Shown here: piece after piece, positions 12,543 through 24,211 of the stretch
Layout of the letters: the number at the start of each line of letters is the position of its first letter
Numbering within the stretch: position 1 is the stretch's first letter
DNA from: Mytilinidion resinicola
Taxonomy: Eukaryota > Ascomycota > Dothideomycetes > Mytilinidiales > Mytilinidiaceae
Reading direction: 5' to 3'
Assembly (NCBI RefSeq): GCF_010093595.1
Contig: NW_022985444.1
Coordinates: 233,697 to 297,696 of the forward strand
Length of the DNA stretch: 64,000 bases
Program-made: the position numbers and the translations under genes
Notes under the pieces: model-generated
What the model was told of the DNA's origin: nothing
Database searches by the model: none
The model's input: the letters and a program-made list of their open reading frames with translations, nothing else

Positions 12543-13154
12543 TCACTTCTCGAGAGAGGTGTTCAACGAGAACAGACAGGGTGAGCTAACGAGTGCGTCT
12601 ATATCGTCATGTTCCAAGGTGCTGAAGGAGCCGAGGGAGAGGCGGCATTGGGGCCAGCGTATGTTGAGCTCCTGCACGATTGGACTGGGGATTAGCCACG
12701 TGGGGTTCCAGCTTCGCGGCGATAATTAGCGTCGGTCGTTGAAGATGGTAGTGTGATGATTTCTTACTCGAAATCGACGAGATCGTTGGCAGCTTGTAAG
12801 AGAGCACTGATGAGGGAGTCTGGGAACGACACTCTTCGGGGATGTCGAGAATTGGCCGCTATGTTCTGAACGCGTTTGGCTCGTTCGCCTCCGTTAGCAA
12901 GGAGAGATTCCAGAAAGTCTCTCGCTTGCGTTCGATCTCGATATGCATATTTGAATCTGACAGAACGGTCGAGCAGAGGCAAAGCTGGTCGCGATAGAGG
13001 CGACAGCACGTACTCGCTGTCCGAAGAGTAGCGGGGTCAAGAATATATAACTTTAGGAGTCAGCAATATATCATCCCACAGAGTACGCTCCACTAACTTG
13101 CTCGAATATCAAAATGACAAGCTCGGCCGGAAGTAGAGTCGACTTGATAGGCAT
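12543..13154 (-). pseudogene. Probable decayed F-box protein gene
   Basis: Read on the minus strand, 13154-13098 encodes MPIKSTLLPAELVILIFEQ, an F-box opening (LPAEL..LIFEQL), ending at a GTTAGT donor. After the CTGAC branch and AAAG acceptor at 13051, the frame gives LYILDPATLRTASTCCRLYR, the rest of an F-box. The expected continuation (PALPLLDRSVRF... then RARDFLESLLA-like text) lies in another frame, so a 1-nt frameshift near 12985 is implied. A second intron (donor at 12767, acceptor before CTGGAACC) joins in frame to a segment typical of fungal F-box proteins (IVQELNIRWPQCRLSLGSF, VSSPCLFSL) and a stop at 12543. The protein would be far shorter than usual. It could instead use a later acceptor and be an intact short gene. 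Confidence 0.5.
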
Positions 13155-14181
13155 TCTTCAGGCGGCTTTCTTAGGCGAAATAGGAGGTGTAGTAGATTGG
13201 GTTTGAAACGAGGAAACTGCGAATTAACAAGGTTTTTACGAGTTGAGGCACTTGATATAAGGCAGAGAACAATTGAGATCTGAAGGCACTAAGCCAGGAG
13301 AACAAGATGCGAGCAGCTGGCGACGGCGCGAGGTGGAGGATACGAAGAACGAGTCCGCCTTAAGGTCGATCGGGTAGAGATTTTCTGTGCAATGATGGTT
13401 GATGCAGTTGATCCGTATGTAGCTAGTTTGATTTAGGAGGAGTATAGCCCCTTTGCGCATCCTGTGGTTAGTGTATCTCGTAAATGCTGCGTAGCAAAGG
13501 CTTTTTAACCCTGTAGAAGCTATTACGGCCAATAAAATCCCTCGCATCAATTTCCAGTACCGTCATTTGCCCTTGCCGCCACCTGCACTCTAACCACAGG
13601 ATGCGCAGAGGGCCTGTAGTTGAGATGCATCAGAACCTGAAGCATGTGTGCGTATTTATCAGCACGCTAGACTGTCCCCCTTCCACAACGACAGCTGCAT
13701 TGACATCGCTTCTCGTAGCCGCGACTAAATATGTTCTCGGTCCATGAACTTGTTGGAATGCTCTTCTTCGATCGTGATTAAGTTTCGTAATTAGCTACAG
13801 TTAGCCAGCGTTGCTTATTCTATTCTAAGAAGCGCCAATCAAGGTGTTTGCGTAATTGTGTGAAGTGTTTGAAGAGAGGTCAAGGTCCTTCGACTAAACG
13901 TATGGCGGTTGGAAATACTGCTACTTCCGCTAAATATGAGGCTCTGAAATTTCCACGGGATAGGTTGATATAGGCAAAGTAGAGCGAGATGGGCAGGTCC
14001 TAGCAAGGGAAAGTCGAGAGAGCAAAAGATGATTGCCTATGTGTATGCAGGACCCAGCAGTGTATGAGCTCCCTCAGCTACCTCAACTGGCTATCAAACC
14101 CGTAACCAGTGCCACGAGAACCATAGCCACGAGCCTACTCCACCGCAATCAATCTGCCTTTTTCAAACACCAACCATCCCC
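13155..14181. other. Gene-free interval
   Basis: About 1 kb between the F-box remnant and the 3' end of TMA64. AT-richer than the flanks; I see no gene, repeat or structured element. Confidence 0.4.
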
Positions 14182-16293
14182 CTACTTCTTCTTCTTCTTC
14201 GTCTTATCCACCACCTCAACCCACCCCCTCAATACCCCCCTCCTCTCCAGCGCCTTAAACACTGCATCCTTCTGCGGCCCCTGCGCCAGAATCTCCATGA
14301 CCGGGTTCTTCGGACTACTGCCCATCAGCTTATCCACGCTCGTGCTGCTCGCACACGCCTTCCGCAACTCGTCCGCCAAAGCCTGCGGCTGGATGAAGAA
14401 TGGCTCGATGCCGTGCACTTTCGTCACCGTCTTGCTGCCCGTGCGCGTCTCGAGGACGATCTGGATCTTAGGCGGCGCACCCGCCTTCGGCTTGACGTTG
14501 TCGTTAGAGGGGGGAGACTCGCGCGCGATGACGTGGAAGGGCGCAGAGGCCGCGATGAAGCGCTCCGTCAGTACGTCGCGCGGGATGGCGCCGGCGGCGA
14601 GGGCTTGGGAGTCTAGCGCTGAGTTCGTGAAGAGGGTGTTTGCGATGAGGGGGTTGAGGGTTATGAGGCGCTTGTTCTTTGGAGAGACGAGGTTCTCAGA
14701 TTCGATATAGGCACTAAGGATGGATTTGAGCTCGGATGCGGGATAGTAACCCCTAGGGTCGGAGTTCGAGGGTGTGAAAATAGGGGCGAGCTTGTCTTTT
14801 GCGTGGAGGAGGGATTGGATCTTGAGTTTCTGGCCTATGGAAGGGTCGGAGGAGTCAGTTGGAGCGGATGGTGCTTTGCCGTTGGAAGCTAGGGCCGAGG
14901 CGGGAGGATCCTTCTTGGGTAGTCGATACGGCTTGAAGGATGTGAAGGCGTCATCTGCAAAGTCAATATCGAGGATGACGACTTGGTTTCCATCTCGGTC
15001 TTTAGCCTTGAGCATCTTTGCTTTGTCGAGGGACTTGATGAACTTCTTGATGTTCTTCCAGCTCGTCTTCTTGATTTGAAGTGATGCTGCTCGGGCGTGG
15101 GTATACGCTGGTAGGAAAGGCTGGACTAGAGCCGACATGACGATGGATTGGGAGAGGGGGAACTCGAGGCCATAGCTGGGTTGGTTCTTGTTGGTTTTCA
15201 TGTGGTGTGTGACGCCGTAGAGGAATGCGTCTCGGAATGCGTCGTCGATTTCTATACATCCTGTCAGTCATAACGATACGAGGCTTGTTGAGATAGAATA
15301 TAGGGAGCCCTTTACCTTTTTGACTCAACTCCCTATCCTCCAACACATCCACGAACCCCTCATTCGCCGGCACATCCTCCCCTTCCACCTCTTGCTCTTG
15401 CTCCGCCTTCAACCGCTCAGCCTGCAGCTCAACACCCCCCTCCCCATCACCATCCTCCAGATCCAACTCTTGGGCCTGTTCCGCCAACTCGTCATCTCCC
15501 CCACCCACATCCCATCCATCGAGGTGCTCCGGGGCCTGCCCACCCGGCCGCCCTCCAGAGCTCCACCCCCATATCTCATCCCCGGCCCAGTGAAACGTCT
15601 GCACCGCATGCCCCTTCGCACCCTGCACCTTTCGCAACGCACTGACATCAATCTCACACCTCCCCACCACCATCGGCACAGTCGGGCTCTCCAAGCTCGC
15701 AATCGCCACAACCGCGCCCTGCTTCGCCTTCGCGGGGAACGGCGGCCCACGCTGTAATCCCGGCGTCATGAGGTCGGCGCCGCTCTGCAGCTTCCCGACC
15801 ACGGCGTGGGGGGTATAGAGGAGGGGGAGGATGCCGGGGTTGTGCCATAGCGTGTAGACTGCATCACACAATCAGAATCAGTGAATGGGTAAGTCGAGTT
15901 GCGCGGAGGGACGAACCGGTAGGGTAGAGCGTCTCCTCGACCTTGACCCAGAGGATGCGCTGCTCCTCACCGTCGTGGGCGCCTACATACACGGTGCCGG
16001 ATATCTGCCTGAGCTCCGGGCCCGCGGTCGTCGTGAACCTCGCGGACTGCGCGTTCTCGGGGAGGAGAGACCGCCTCAGAGTTGTGAGTGCAGCTACTGA
16101 CGCTGTCTTGTCCTCGGGGTTGGCATCGGCGTCATTGTCTATGGGGAGGACGATGCCGAAGTCTGCTATAATGCTGTCGGCGGTGCGGCGGCGGTCGGAG
16201 GATTTGAGCGGGGAGAGAGGTTTGATCTGGGGATTTTTAGCAGAGGTTAGGAATGCTCGGTGGACGTTATACGTTTGGCTTCTTCTTGAACAT
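14182..16293 (-). CDS. TMA64: Translation factor eIF2D / Tma64
   Basis: Four exons (16273-16293, 15917-16226, 15316-15858, 14182-15251) give 647 residues. The first exon codes only MFKKKPN and joins to IKPLSPLKSSDRRR, the conserved Tma64 start. A PUA region follows (ISGTVYVGAHDGEEQRILWV, then WHNPGILPLLYTPHAVVGKL), an acidic linker, a winged-helix/SWIB-like part (IKKTSWKNIKKFIKSLDKAK) and a C-terminal SUI1 domain (VTKVHGIEPFFIQPQALADE, NPVMEILAQGPQKDAVFKAL) ending in a Lys run. The family binds 40S ribosomes and acts in recycling and non-canonical initiator delivery. The domain order and length fit. Confidence 0.95.
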
Positions 16294-17851
16294 TTTGAAG
16301 GTTTCGATGTGGTGGTGTTTGAATTTGTTTGTCTGGCAAATACGAGGTTCAAGCTCAGAGCTCGAAATGACTGTTTTCGAGGTGACGTTGGAGGGGCAAG
16401 GTGGGCTATTTTGATTGGCTTGGCTACAATAAGTAGGCACCGCCTTTCAAAGTAACACACCAAAGGATTCTGTAGGTAATATCACGATTACCAGGACATA
16501 TTCACTCTAGGCTTGTGTGCACTAGTTCAGCACCGCTTAAGGTCCTCTGGTACGTCACCAAAATTGGTAAAGGCTATCGGGTGTTGGAGTTGTCTCATTT
16601 ATCTCTAGTGTATCAAATCAATAGCGTGCTCCCTCCAATTCACGCCTTTGCAAACGTAACATGTTGAGTGCCACGCTTCGGATTCGATTCAGCATGGAAA
16701 GGTGTCACAGCCACGCCACTCAACCCAAATGTCACACATAAGTATCACTCCACCAAACACACAAACAGATTGGAATATCAGTTGATTCCATTGATCATAA
16801 ATACCTAACTACCCAAGCCTCTCAACCGACCTACTGGCCAATAATCAGCCACTCCACCAAATCCAACCTCAACAAAGTGATCAGATCGCTTCTCAGAGTA
16901 TCCAGCCAAAGGTAAGCCCGCAGGTCAGTCAAGTCAAGAGGAATTCTAGCCATACCATCCATCCAAACCCATTCCGCCAAAGTAGTAATCAAGAGAAAAA
17001 GCAAAGAATCCTGCCACAGCAGCGAAAGCCGCATCCAGTCAGAGTCACACCACAATGGTCGTAGTAGTGTACTCCATTCGCAAGGACCTCCCAGTTTTTC
17101 AAGATCGTTGGCAAGAAGAGTAAAAAGAAAAGCACAAGGAGCCGCCGACCTTGTATGTTCAAAGAGTACTAAGGAAAAAGAGAGCAAAGGAAAAAAAGGA
17201 AAAGTATTGAAGACCCTCAAGTAAGAAGCAGACCTATCCATGGTGAGGCCGCTCCAGAACAGCTTCAAGCTGTGTGATGAGGATTTTCCATATGCAATGC
17301 TCGCAGTGACCGCAAGCCAAGGTATGAAAAAGCAAGTAGCAAAGACAGTCGCAAAAGAAGCCATAGGGGTGCAGATAGTCCGGTGCCGGAATGGGGAAGG
17401 GTTAAAAAGCCAGGTAATGCAGGTGATGATGTCTGTCGTTTGCCGGGGAATGGTTTTGTACAAGCAGTCAATGAAGCAATGTAGAAGAAAATATGCTGAC
17501 CAGTCCGATTGACTGAGCCAGTCCGGTACGCCCCCCATGCCTCGTTAGTATACAGGAGGATGCAGTGATGGTCGCCAGGGAATCGCCGCTTTTCCGGTAG
17601 AAAATGGAAAGCTTGCTGGATCTAGTGGTGACAGCGGCCGTAAAAGTCGTAAAGGTGCTGCGCTCTCGTTTGATTCCCAAGGGTTGAAGATGATGCAAGA
17701 TCCAAACAGGAAAGAAAGGAAGGTCTCCTGACATCATGATGGTTTTTGTGGGAACAGGTTTTTTGGACGAGGTTGCGATTTTGGATCCAAGGAGAGAAGG
17801 AGCCGTGAATCATAGAGAAGTTCGTTACGTCGTGACGAGTTGGATACGAAC
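16294..17851. other. Intergenic region: TMA64 promoter and PUF4 3' UTR
   Basis: About 1.6 kb. The right part, just beyond the PUF4 stop, is probably its 3' UTR. A 235-codon minus-strand frame (16831-17538) is open mainly because the strand is pyrimidine-rich; it has no recognisable motif and I do not call it. Confidence 0.45.
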
Positions 17852-20800
17852 TCAGAAGAAGCTCTGCTGACTGGAAGAAGATCCCTGTCCGCTGCCGTAG
17901 TAGCCCTGATGTACAGTATTTTGGAGATGGCTAGGCAGAGGAGGATTGGACAGACGATGCGGCTGCGGGGAAACGATGTTGGCTCCATAGGCGTGGCTGG
18001 CGGTAGCGTACATCGGGGGAGGGCTGTTGTACGAAGACATAGCGCGGTACTGGCCAGTGAAAGCGGCAGGCGGGGACTGGCTGGCAGCGACGGAGTGCGG
18101 AGAAACATGACCAGAAGAGTGGCCCGAGGAGAGGCTTCCGAGGGCAATCTCGCGCTCTTGAACCTTGCTCTGGATGCGACGACCATATGGAGTCTGGCGG
18201 ATCATGACTAGGTATGGGCGGATAGCTTCGACGAGCTGGATGGTCTGGTCCGTAGGAGCGTACTCGAGAGCAGTCTGCACGACGTAGTTGGCGAAGTTGT
18301 CGCGAAGAAGCTTCTCAAGCTCGTCAGGGTGGAGCAGCTCATCGATCATCATGCGCTTGGTGTTCATGTCAGCGACGCGGATACACTTCTCGATGACGTT
18401 GGAGCTGAACTTCTGCTTGGACAAGGCAGCGACCTGACCGCGGAAGCCCATGCAGAGAGGTTGCGTGAAGTCAGCCTCGTTCAGGTCAAGGATGTACTGA
18501 ACAACGTAGTTGCCGAAAGGATCCTGGACCAGAGTGATGCTGTTGGCAGTGATCTGGCGAACGAGCTTGACCTTCTGCAGCCCGGAAGCGTGGTCGATAC
18601 AGCGCTGAAGAACGCAGCAGCCGTGACGGTGGGTGCCCACGATGATGCAATGCTCTCCAACCGCGTCGAAGATGAACTGAGCATCCGCGGCACTGAGGTG
18701 GTTCAAGCACTTCTGAATGACATGGTTGCCGTTCAGATCCTGGATGAGGTGGACAACGCGGCCGCTCAGGTGCTCAATGATCACATTGATCTGGTAGAGT
18801 TAGCGAAAGTAAGTCAGAAAAGAAGTGGGAGGGACAAACCTGTTCGGGAGTGGTGATGTACTCAATCATCTTCTGCAGAGCGCGAGTTCCATGCTGGTTC
18901 AGAGCGATCTGAACAATGGAGGGAGCCGCGTTCTTGACCAGAACAGTGCGCTGCTCATCGTTCGTGTACTCCAACAGCTTCTGGCACAGGTAGTTGCCGA
19001 AGGGATCTGCGAGGTGATTAGTGAAAGGAACGCAAGAAGCAGAAAATGGAGGAACTTACCAGTCATCAGCTCAATCACAAACGGATTGGTCTCGCGGAAG
19101 ATAATCTCCAGGTGCTCCGGGTTCTTGCCCTCGAGCTGCTTCTGCAGGAAGCGGCAGCCATGCTGGTCCTTGCAAAGCTGGTGGATCTCCTGGCCAGACA
19201 TAGTCTTGAGATCAAGGTGGGCGAAGCGGTTTTGATCTAGATAAGCAATTAGTATAGATGTTCTTCAGGAGTCAACAAAAATAAATCTCGCAAGTGTACC
19301 CTCACCGTTCTGCATGCGACGGCTCTGAATGACGCGAGCCTGAGAATCCTGGAAGCGACCTTGAGGACCGTAGTGGTGCTGGTAAGACTGAGGACCAGGA
19401 CCATACTGGCTGTAGGGACCCTGCTGGTACATGCCAGACTGGTAGTTTATCTGCGGAGCACCAAGCTGCATGCCCTGGAAGCCCATGTTGAGCATGCCCA
19501 TGCCGCTAGCCATACCGTTGGTGCCATTGTTGTAGTTGCCGTAGCCACCAAAGGTGGAGGGAGTGTTGTACTGCGATACCGGAGAGGTGATGCCATTCAG
19601 GGCACTCATGGCGGACAAGCTCGGGGAAGAAGTGATCGGAGCGTTGAAGGGAGCAGCGCTAGCGTGCAAGTTCGAACGAGCCTGCTGACGGTACGGGGAC
19701 TGCAGAGTCAACTCTTGCTCCTGGGCGCGACCGTTGCCGTAGTCCTGGCTCTGGCGGTGGTTGGGAAGGCGACCAAGGCTGGCGTTGTGATTGTGAAGGT
19801 GCTGCTCAGCGTGGGTGTTGAAAGCAGCGGGGCCGTTGGAGACGCCGTTGGTGCCGTTGCCGTTCTTCAGGGTCGGAACGTCATTGGCCGAGTACGAGGA
19901 CTGGAGCTTCGGAACGCCGTTGGTCGAGGCGCCGTTGGTCGAGGCCGACTGGAAGTTGGAGCGCTTGGACTCAGTGCTGTACGGGCTGAAATTGACCTCC
20001 ATGGAGTGGCGGTTGCCAGACTTCTTCGGAGTGGTCTGAGCAGCCTCGCCAAAAGCGCCGTTGCCAAGCTCGTACTCCTCTGGTTGAGTGGTCCTGCTGA
20101 AGGTGTTGACTGGCAAGCTGAGCTGCGCATGGTGACGATGAACCGAAGAAGCAGGCGGGTTCCAGCCATTGTCGTGAGCATCCGAGGAAGACTGCTGCGA
20201 AGTTGCAAGATCCAGAGCGTACTTGCCAGACTCGCCGCGGAGAATCGGGAACTTGGTCCGGTCGGTATCCATCTGCTGGAGGAATGTGCTCTCTGGTGAG
20301 GTCACAGAGCGACCGCCGTTGCGATCGTGGCGGTCCTCGTCACGGAACAGGAAGTTGGCCGTGTCGACGTGTCCGAGGACATTGCTCAGGCCAGGCAGGT
20401 CGGCCTGCATGTTTCCCTGAAGACGCTGTTCCTGCGAAGTAACAGGCATGGAGAGACGATTGGTGCTATCGCGGACGTTAGAGATGGCCGTGCAGTTGTT
20501 TGACGCGCCAAACGCGAAGGAATGCAGTGACGTGAGTAAGGAATGCGAAGTAAAGATGGTGTAGGTGGAAGGAAGAAGGTGGGGGTTACACAACATTAAG
20601 TAGTCGAGCTGCAGTGAGATCCGATAACAGATAAGAGGTGAAGGTGCAAGTGAGGAGTGAGCTTGAAGGCAGCGGGTGGAAGGCAGGCAAGTCGGAGGTT
20701 ACAAAGCCGAAGAACTTCCAGGCGGCACATGATGAAGGTAGACAGTGAAGTGGAAACAGCGGTGAGGACAGACGCGCTTTGAAATGGCAAAAGGAAATGG

Positions 20801-22122
20801 GGACATACGATCGAGGGGGCGGGCTCATCATGCCTAGGTAGCGGTTGTTGTCGTAGCGATCGTCGTTCTCCTCGTCCGAGTTGCGTCGCGAGCCGGGCAT
20901 GGACTTCGAGGGGAGCAGGGAACTAGTCGAAGTCGCGGTAGTCTGGGCAGAACCAGCACGGCTCTGGCGGTTGGCCATTCCGGAGGGAGAAGTGAAGCCG
21001 TTCAGGGCTCCGTTGAGGGTCGAGTTGAGAGAGAAGCGGTTGCTACCCGGGCGAGAGAACTGGGTAGGAAAGCCGTGGTCGTGGAACTCGGGGGGAGTAG
21101 TGGGTTCGGACTGGTGGCCTTGGCCAGAGAAGCTGGAACGACCCATCTCGCGGCTGACCTCGTCGGTGTCGGCCTTGAGTCGATTTTCGAAGAGAGCCAT
21201 TTCAGCTTCGAATCGGCGACGTTGTTCGCGTAGGTATTCGAACTCGAGTTTCTTCTTTTCAAGCTAGGGGAGGTGTTAGCATCTGCTGAGACTGTGAAGA
21301 CGTGGAAAGAAGTTGAAGTGGTGGAGGGACAGGACTCGCGCAAGCCGAAAGACGACTAGCGGGGTGGGAAAGACGGTGGGGAGGAGATCTTCAAGCAAGC
21401 CCGGCAGATCTTCGCGGGGAAGGCTGCTGACAAGCTGAAGAAGCTCGAGAAGGAGATGTAGGAGTCGAAGAGAGGCGGTTGGGTGAATATCAGACCGCGC
21501 GTGCGGGATCTGGTGGTGGAGGAGGAGATCTCGGGGTACTTACAACCTGTAGCTTATGATAAGTCTGACAGACAGAAAAATGTTAGCTGAGTTCTATGGA
21601 TTTCCGCAGCAAGCAAGGCACAGCACGACGATCGACGATGGTGTGAGGAAGGTGGAAAGAGGTGGGCAGGTGCGAGTTCATATAGCTGGCCGCACACAGA
21701 CGAGAAAACGCCCGGGCCGCCTGCCTGTCAATGGCGAACAATAGACGAGAGGGTGAAGTGACTAGCGTCCTATTGTTCTCCTCGCACACAGGCACTCAAT
21801 AGCAGTCGCGGTGAAGTGTAGGAAACGCATCCTCTCGGCTTACCGCGGTGGTGAACTCGGCGGGCTCGGCGGCCTGGCGGCGCTGCTGGCCAATTGGCGA
21901 CAACGGGGTGCTCTGCAGCGTGGGCACGGTATTCGTGGTGAAGCGACGGTGGAGGGTAGCCCGGGCGTCGTTCACCTGCTGGGCATTGTGGCCTTGCAAC
22001 TGGCTGCCGACGCCGCGGAGGGGACTTGTGATGGGCGGGAACGACGAGTCGTCACGCGGGGACTGGGGGTTGCGGAAGCGCAAGTCGTCCTGGCGGTCTC
22101 CCAGGCCGGTGGAGAAGGCCAT
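17852..22122 (-). CDS. PUF4: Pumilio-family RNA-binding protein, Puf4-like
   Basis: Seven exons (21844-22122, 21544-21564, 20809-21263, 19306-20465, 19060-19236, 18840-19006, 17852-18790) give 1065 residues. The second exon is only 21 nt (TYHKLQV) and is needed to link FTTA to a coiled-coil-like LEKKKLEFEYLREQRRRF. The middle is Asn/Gln/Ser-rich low complexity. The C-terminal third holds the PUF repeats, with Puf4/Mpt5-type text: CKDQHGCRFLQKQLEGKNPE, DPFGNYLCQKLLEYTNDEQR, LNQHGTRALQKMIEYI, DLNGNHVIQKCLNHL, THRHGCCVLQRCIDHA, DPFGNYVVQYIL, KFSSNVIEKCI, DNFANYVVQTALEYA. It binds UGUA-type elements in 3' UTRs to control mRNA decay. ATG at 22122 chosen; 5' leader GC-rich. Confidence 0.93.
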
Positions 22123-24211
22123 GGTGGGCTTTATAGGTGCTGGCTGGTAGAGCAAGAACAGTCAGCGCTGGATTCGTGGTTGCGTCTCGAGTCAACCGCG
22201 GATTGGGGCATGGGGTTGGCGGCGGTGTGGGGACACGAACCGCTATTCTGGCAGTCGCGCAGCACTCGATGGGGATGCTGGGGCCTCGAGGGAACAGGCA
22301 CTCACAGAGGACGGCGGAGAGAGGGCAGCGGCCCGTTTGAAGCTTCTGGGCAAGCAGCAGTGGTGTCTGAGGTGCTGGGTGGGTACGAGACGAGGTGGGA
22401 AACGCTGCTGGCTCCGTGGTCTCCAGGCGCCCCGTGCAGACGCGAATCGCTGGCCTCTTTATGGCCAGCACCTGGGCACGGCGTAGAAGTACAAGAGAAA
22501 AGAGCGAAGTTGGCGGGCGTCTTGGGGCGTTTGCGCACACTACAAATACAATGTGGTCGGGGGACAGTCACGTCCAGCGAGGGAAGGACCCTGATGCTAG
22601 GAGGTAGACGAACCGGCAAGCCATAGACATCGGCGGAGGAGCCTTAGCCCCGCCTCCTGCGACTTGTGCAGCAATAATAGCAGCCTCACCCACAGCAGCA
22701 CGGCTTCACGTCCACTTAACCTGAGTGCGCCTCGAGCCGTCCGCCTTCCAATATTCAAGTCCCATGGACACGCCCGCTTCGAGCCCTCCAGATCTTGGAA
22801 CCCTCGCTGCCGAACAGCCTCCGCCGCAGCCTGGCAGCCAACCTTCTGGGCCCTCCGCCGTCCCATGGCTAGAGGGGGAAAGCCGGGCTCAGTGCGTGCA
22901 GATGCGGCCACTCACAGCGCCCAATTCAACGTCATCCTCTGCACTCGCAGTGATGCCAGCAGCGGCCCCAATGGCACGGCGCAGATCTCTGCGCGCCTGG
23001 CCAGCGAGGCAGCATCAACGACGAGGGCCACCACCATCGCGCCCCGGCTCCGACGGGAGGCGGACGGGCAAAGAGAGGGGCAGCATATGCAGAGGGAAGT
23101 CGAGGGTCCACTGGGCGTGCGCACGTATGCAGACGCCCGTGTCAAGTCCTCTCCGCCCCTCGAGTTCAGCAGCTGTGCGGCCATCGACACGCACAACTCA
23201 CGAGCCAGTCACAAAATCCGGAAAGCAGCAGTCAAGCGAGTCGAGTGTGCTCCGTGCCGAAGCTGGCAGCAAGCGCCCACGGTGTAACCCCATCCCGCTC
23301 TCACGCCTCTCTCCCCGGCCGCGCATCTGAGACCCCATGGCATCGCCAGCTTGCGCCTGCAGTTCCAGTTTCGTTGAGCCCGCACCGCTAAACGCGTCCG
23401 CCCCGACCCCGGAGTGGGGAAGTGCAGCCCTCCCTCTGTAGCCGCGCAAACGTGATGCCTCACCGCTCCTCAAACCAGAACGCCATGCCGTTCCGCGCGG
23501 AGCACGCTGTCTGCCCTGGACTAGCCCGCTTCTAGCCCTAGTTCTAGCCCAGCACGTGCCCAGGCCCACCGGCCGACGTGCCGTATCGATAGCCATGGTG
23601 TTTCAGAAGCGGCTGCTGAGGTGGGCCAATAAGAGGGCGTGCGAGGCGCTGGGGTGGTGACGAGTTGCGGAGGGAAGTCTTGCTCCACCACTGACTTATG
23701 TTCTCATGATATACGTAGATATGGTGGAGCAACTGATATCTAGATCATCTATTTCTATACAGCTTTCTGTCGTAAAATATCGCAGCCTCGGTCCCCATCC
23801 TCACACGCCTGCGCCCCGCCGTCTTAATCCACCAGCGGCGGAGAATCCCAGCACCCAGAGCCCACGGTTCTCAGTCGCCGACAGCGCTGGTTCGCTTTCG
23901 GAATTGACTCTGAGCCGGACGCGAACCAGCGGCCGGCTCCCTTGCCGGCCGATGTCGCCATTCCATCCCTGGCCGAGTCACGGGAAATGCCCTACGCACG
24001 TGCTACGATACTCACTTACAGCCTGCTTCATCACTTCATGATTTACTCTTTCTTCGCTCATCAGTGATTAACACTCGCCCCGATGCAACCCCAGAGACTT
24101 TGCCGTGGTCAACGACAGGGAAATACCATGCAAGTAACGATGTTATCATCACGAATCACCAACCCTGATGATCTAGGCAGAGACGCCGCCACGCAACGTA
24201 CAGAAGACAAC
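22123..24211. other. GC-rich upstream region of PUF4
   Basis: About 2.1 kb. Several overlapping open frames of ~200 codons (for example plus strand 22664-23330) exist in all frames because the sequence is GC-rich; none shows domain text. Most likely PUF4 promoter and leader plus the 3' side of the BTB-like gene. Confidence 0.45.

Noticed and set aside
16831..17538. 235-codon minus-strand open frame downstream of PUF4
   Set aside because: Long run is explained by pyrimidine-rich sequence; no motif, odd Leu/Trp/Ser composition, and it lies where the PUF4 3' UTR should be.
19361..20299. 312-codon frame antisense to PUF4
   Set aside because: Mirror of a low-complexity Asn/Gln/Ser-rich exon; Val/Leu/Arg-rich shadow translation.
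22664..23330. Two ~200-codon plus-strand frames upstream of PUF4
   Set aside because: GC-rich sequence is open in several frames at once; both are Ser/Pro/Arg-rich without domain text.
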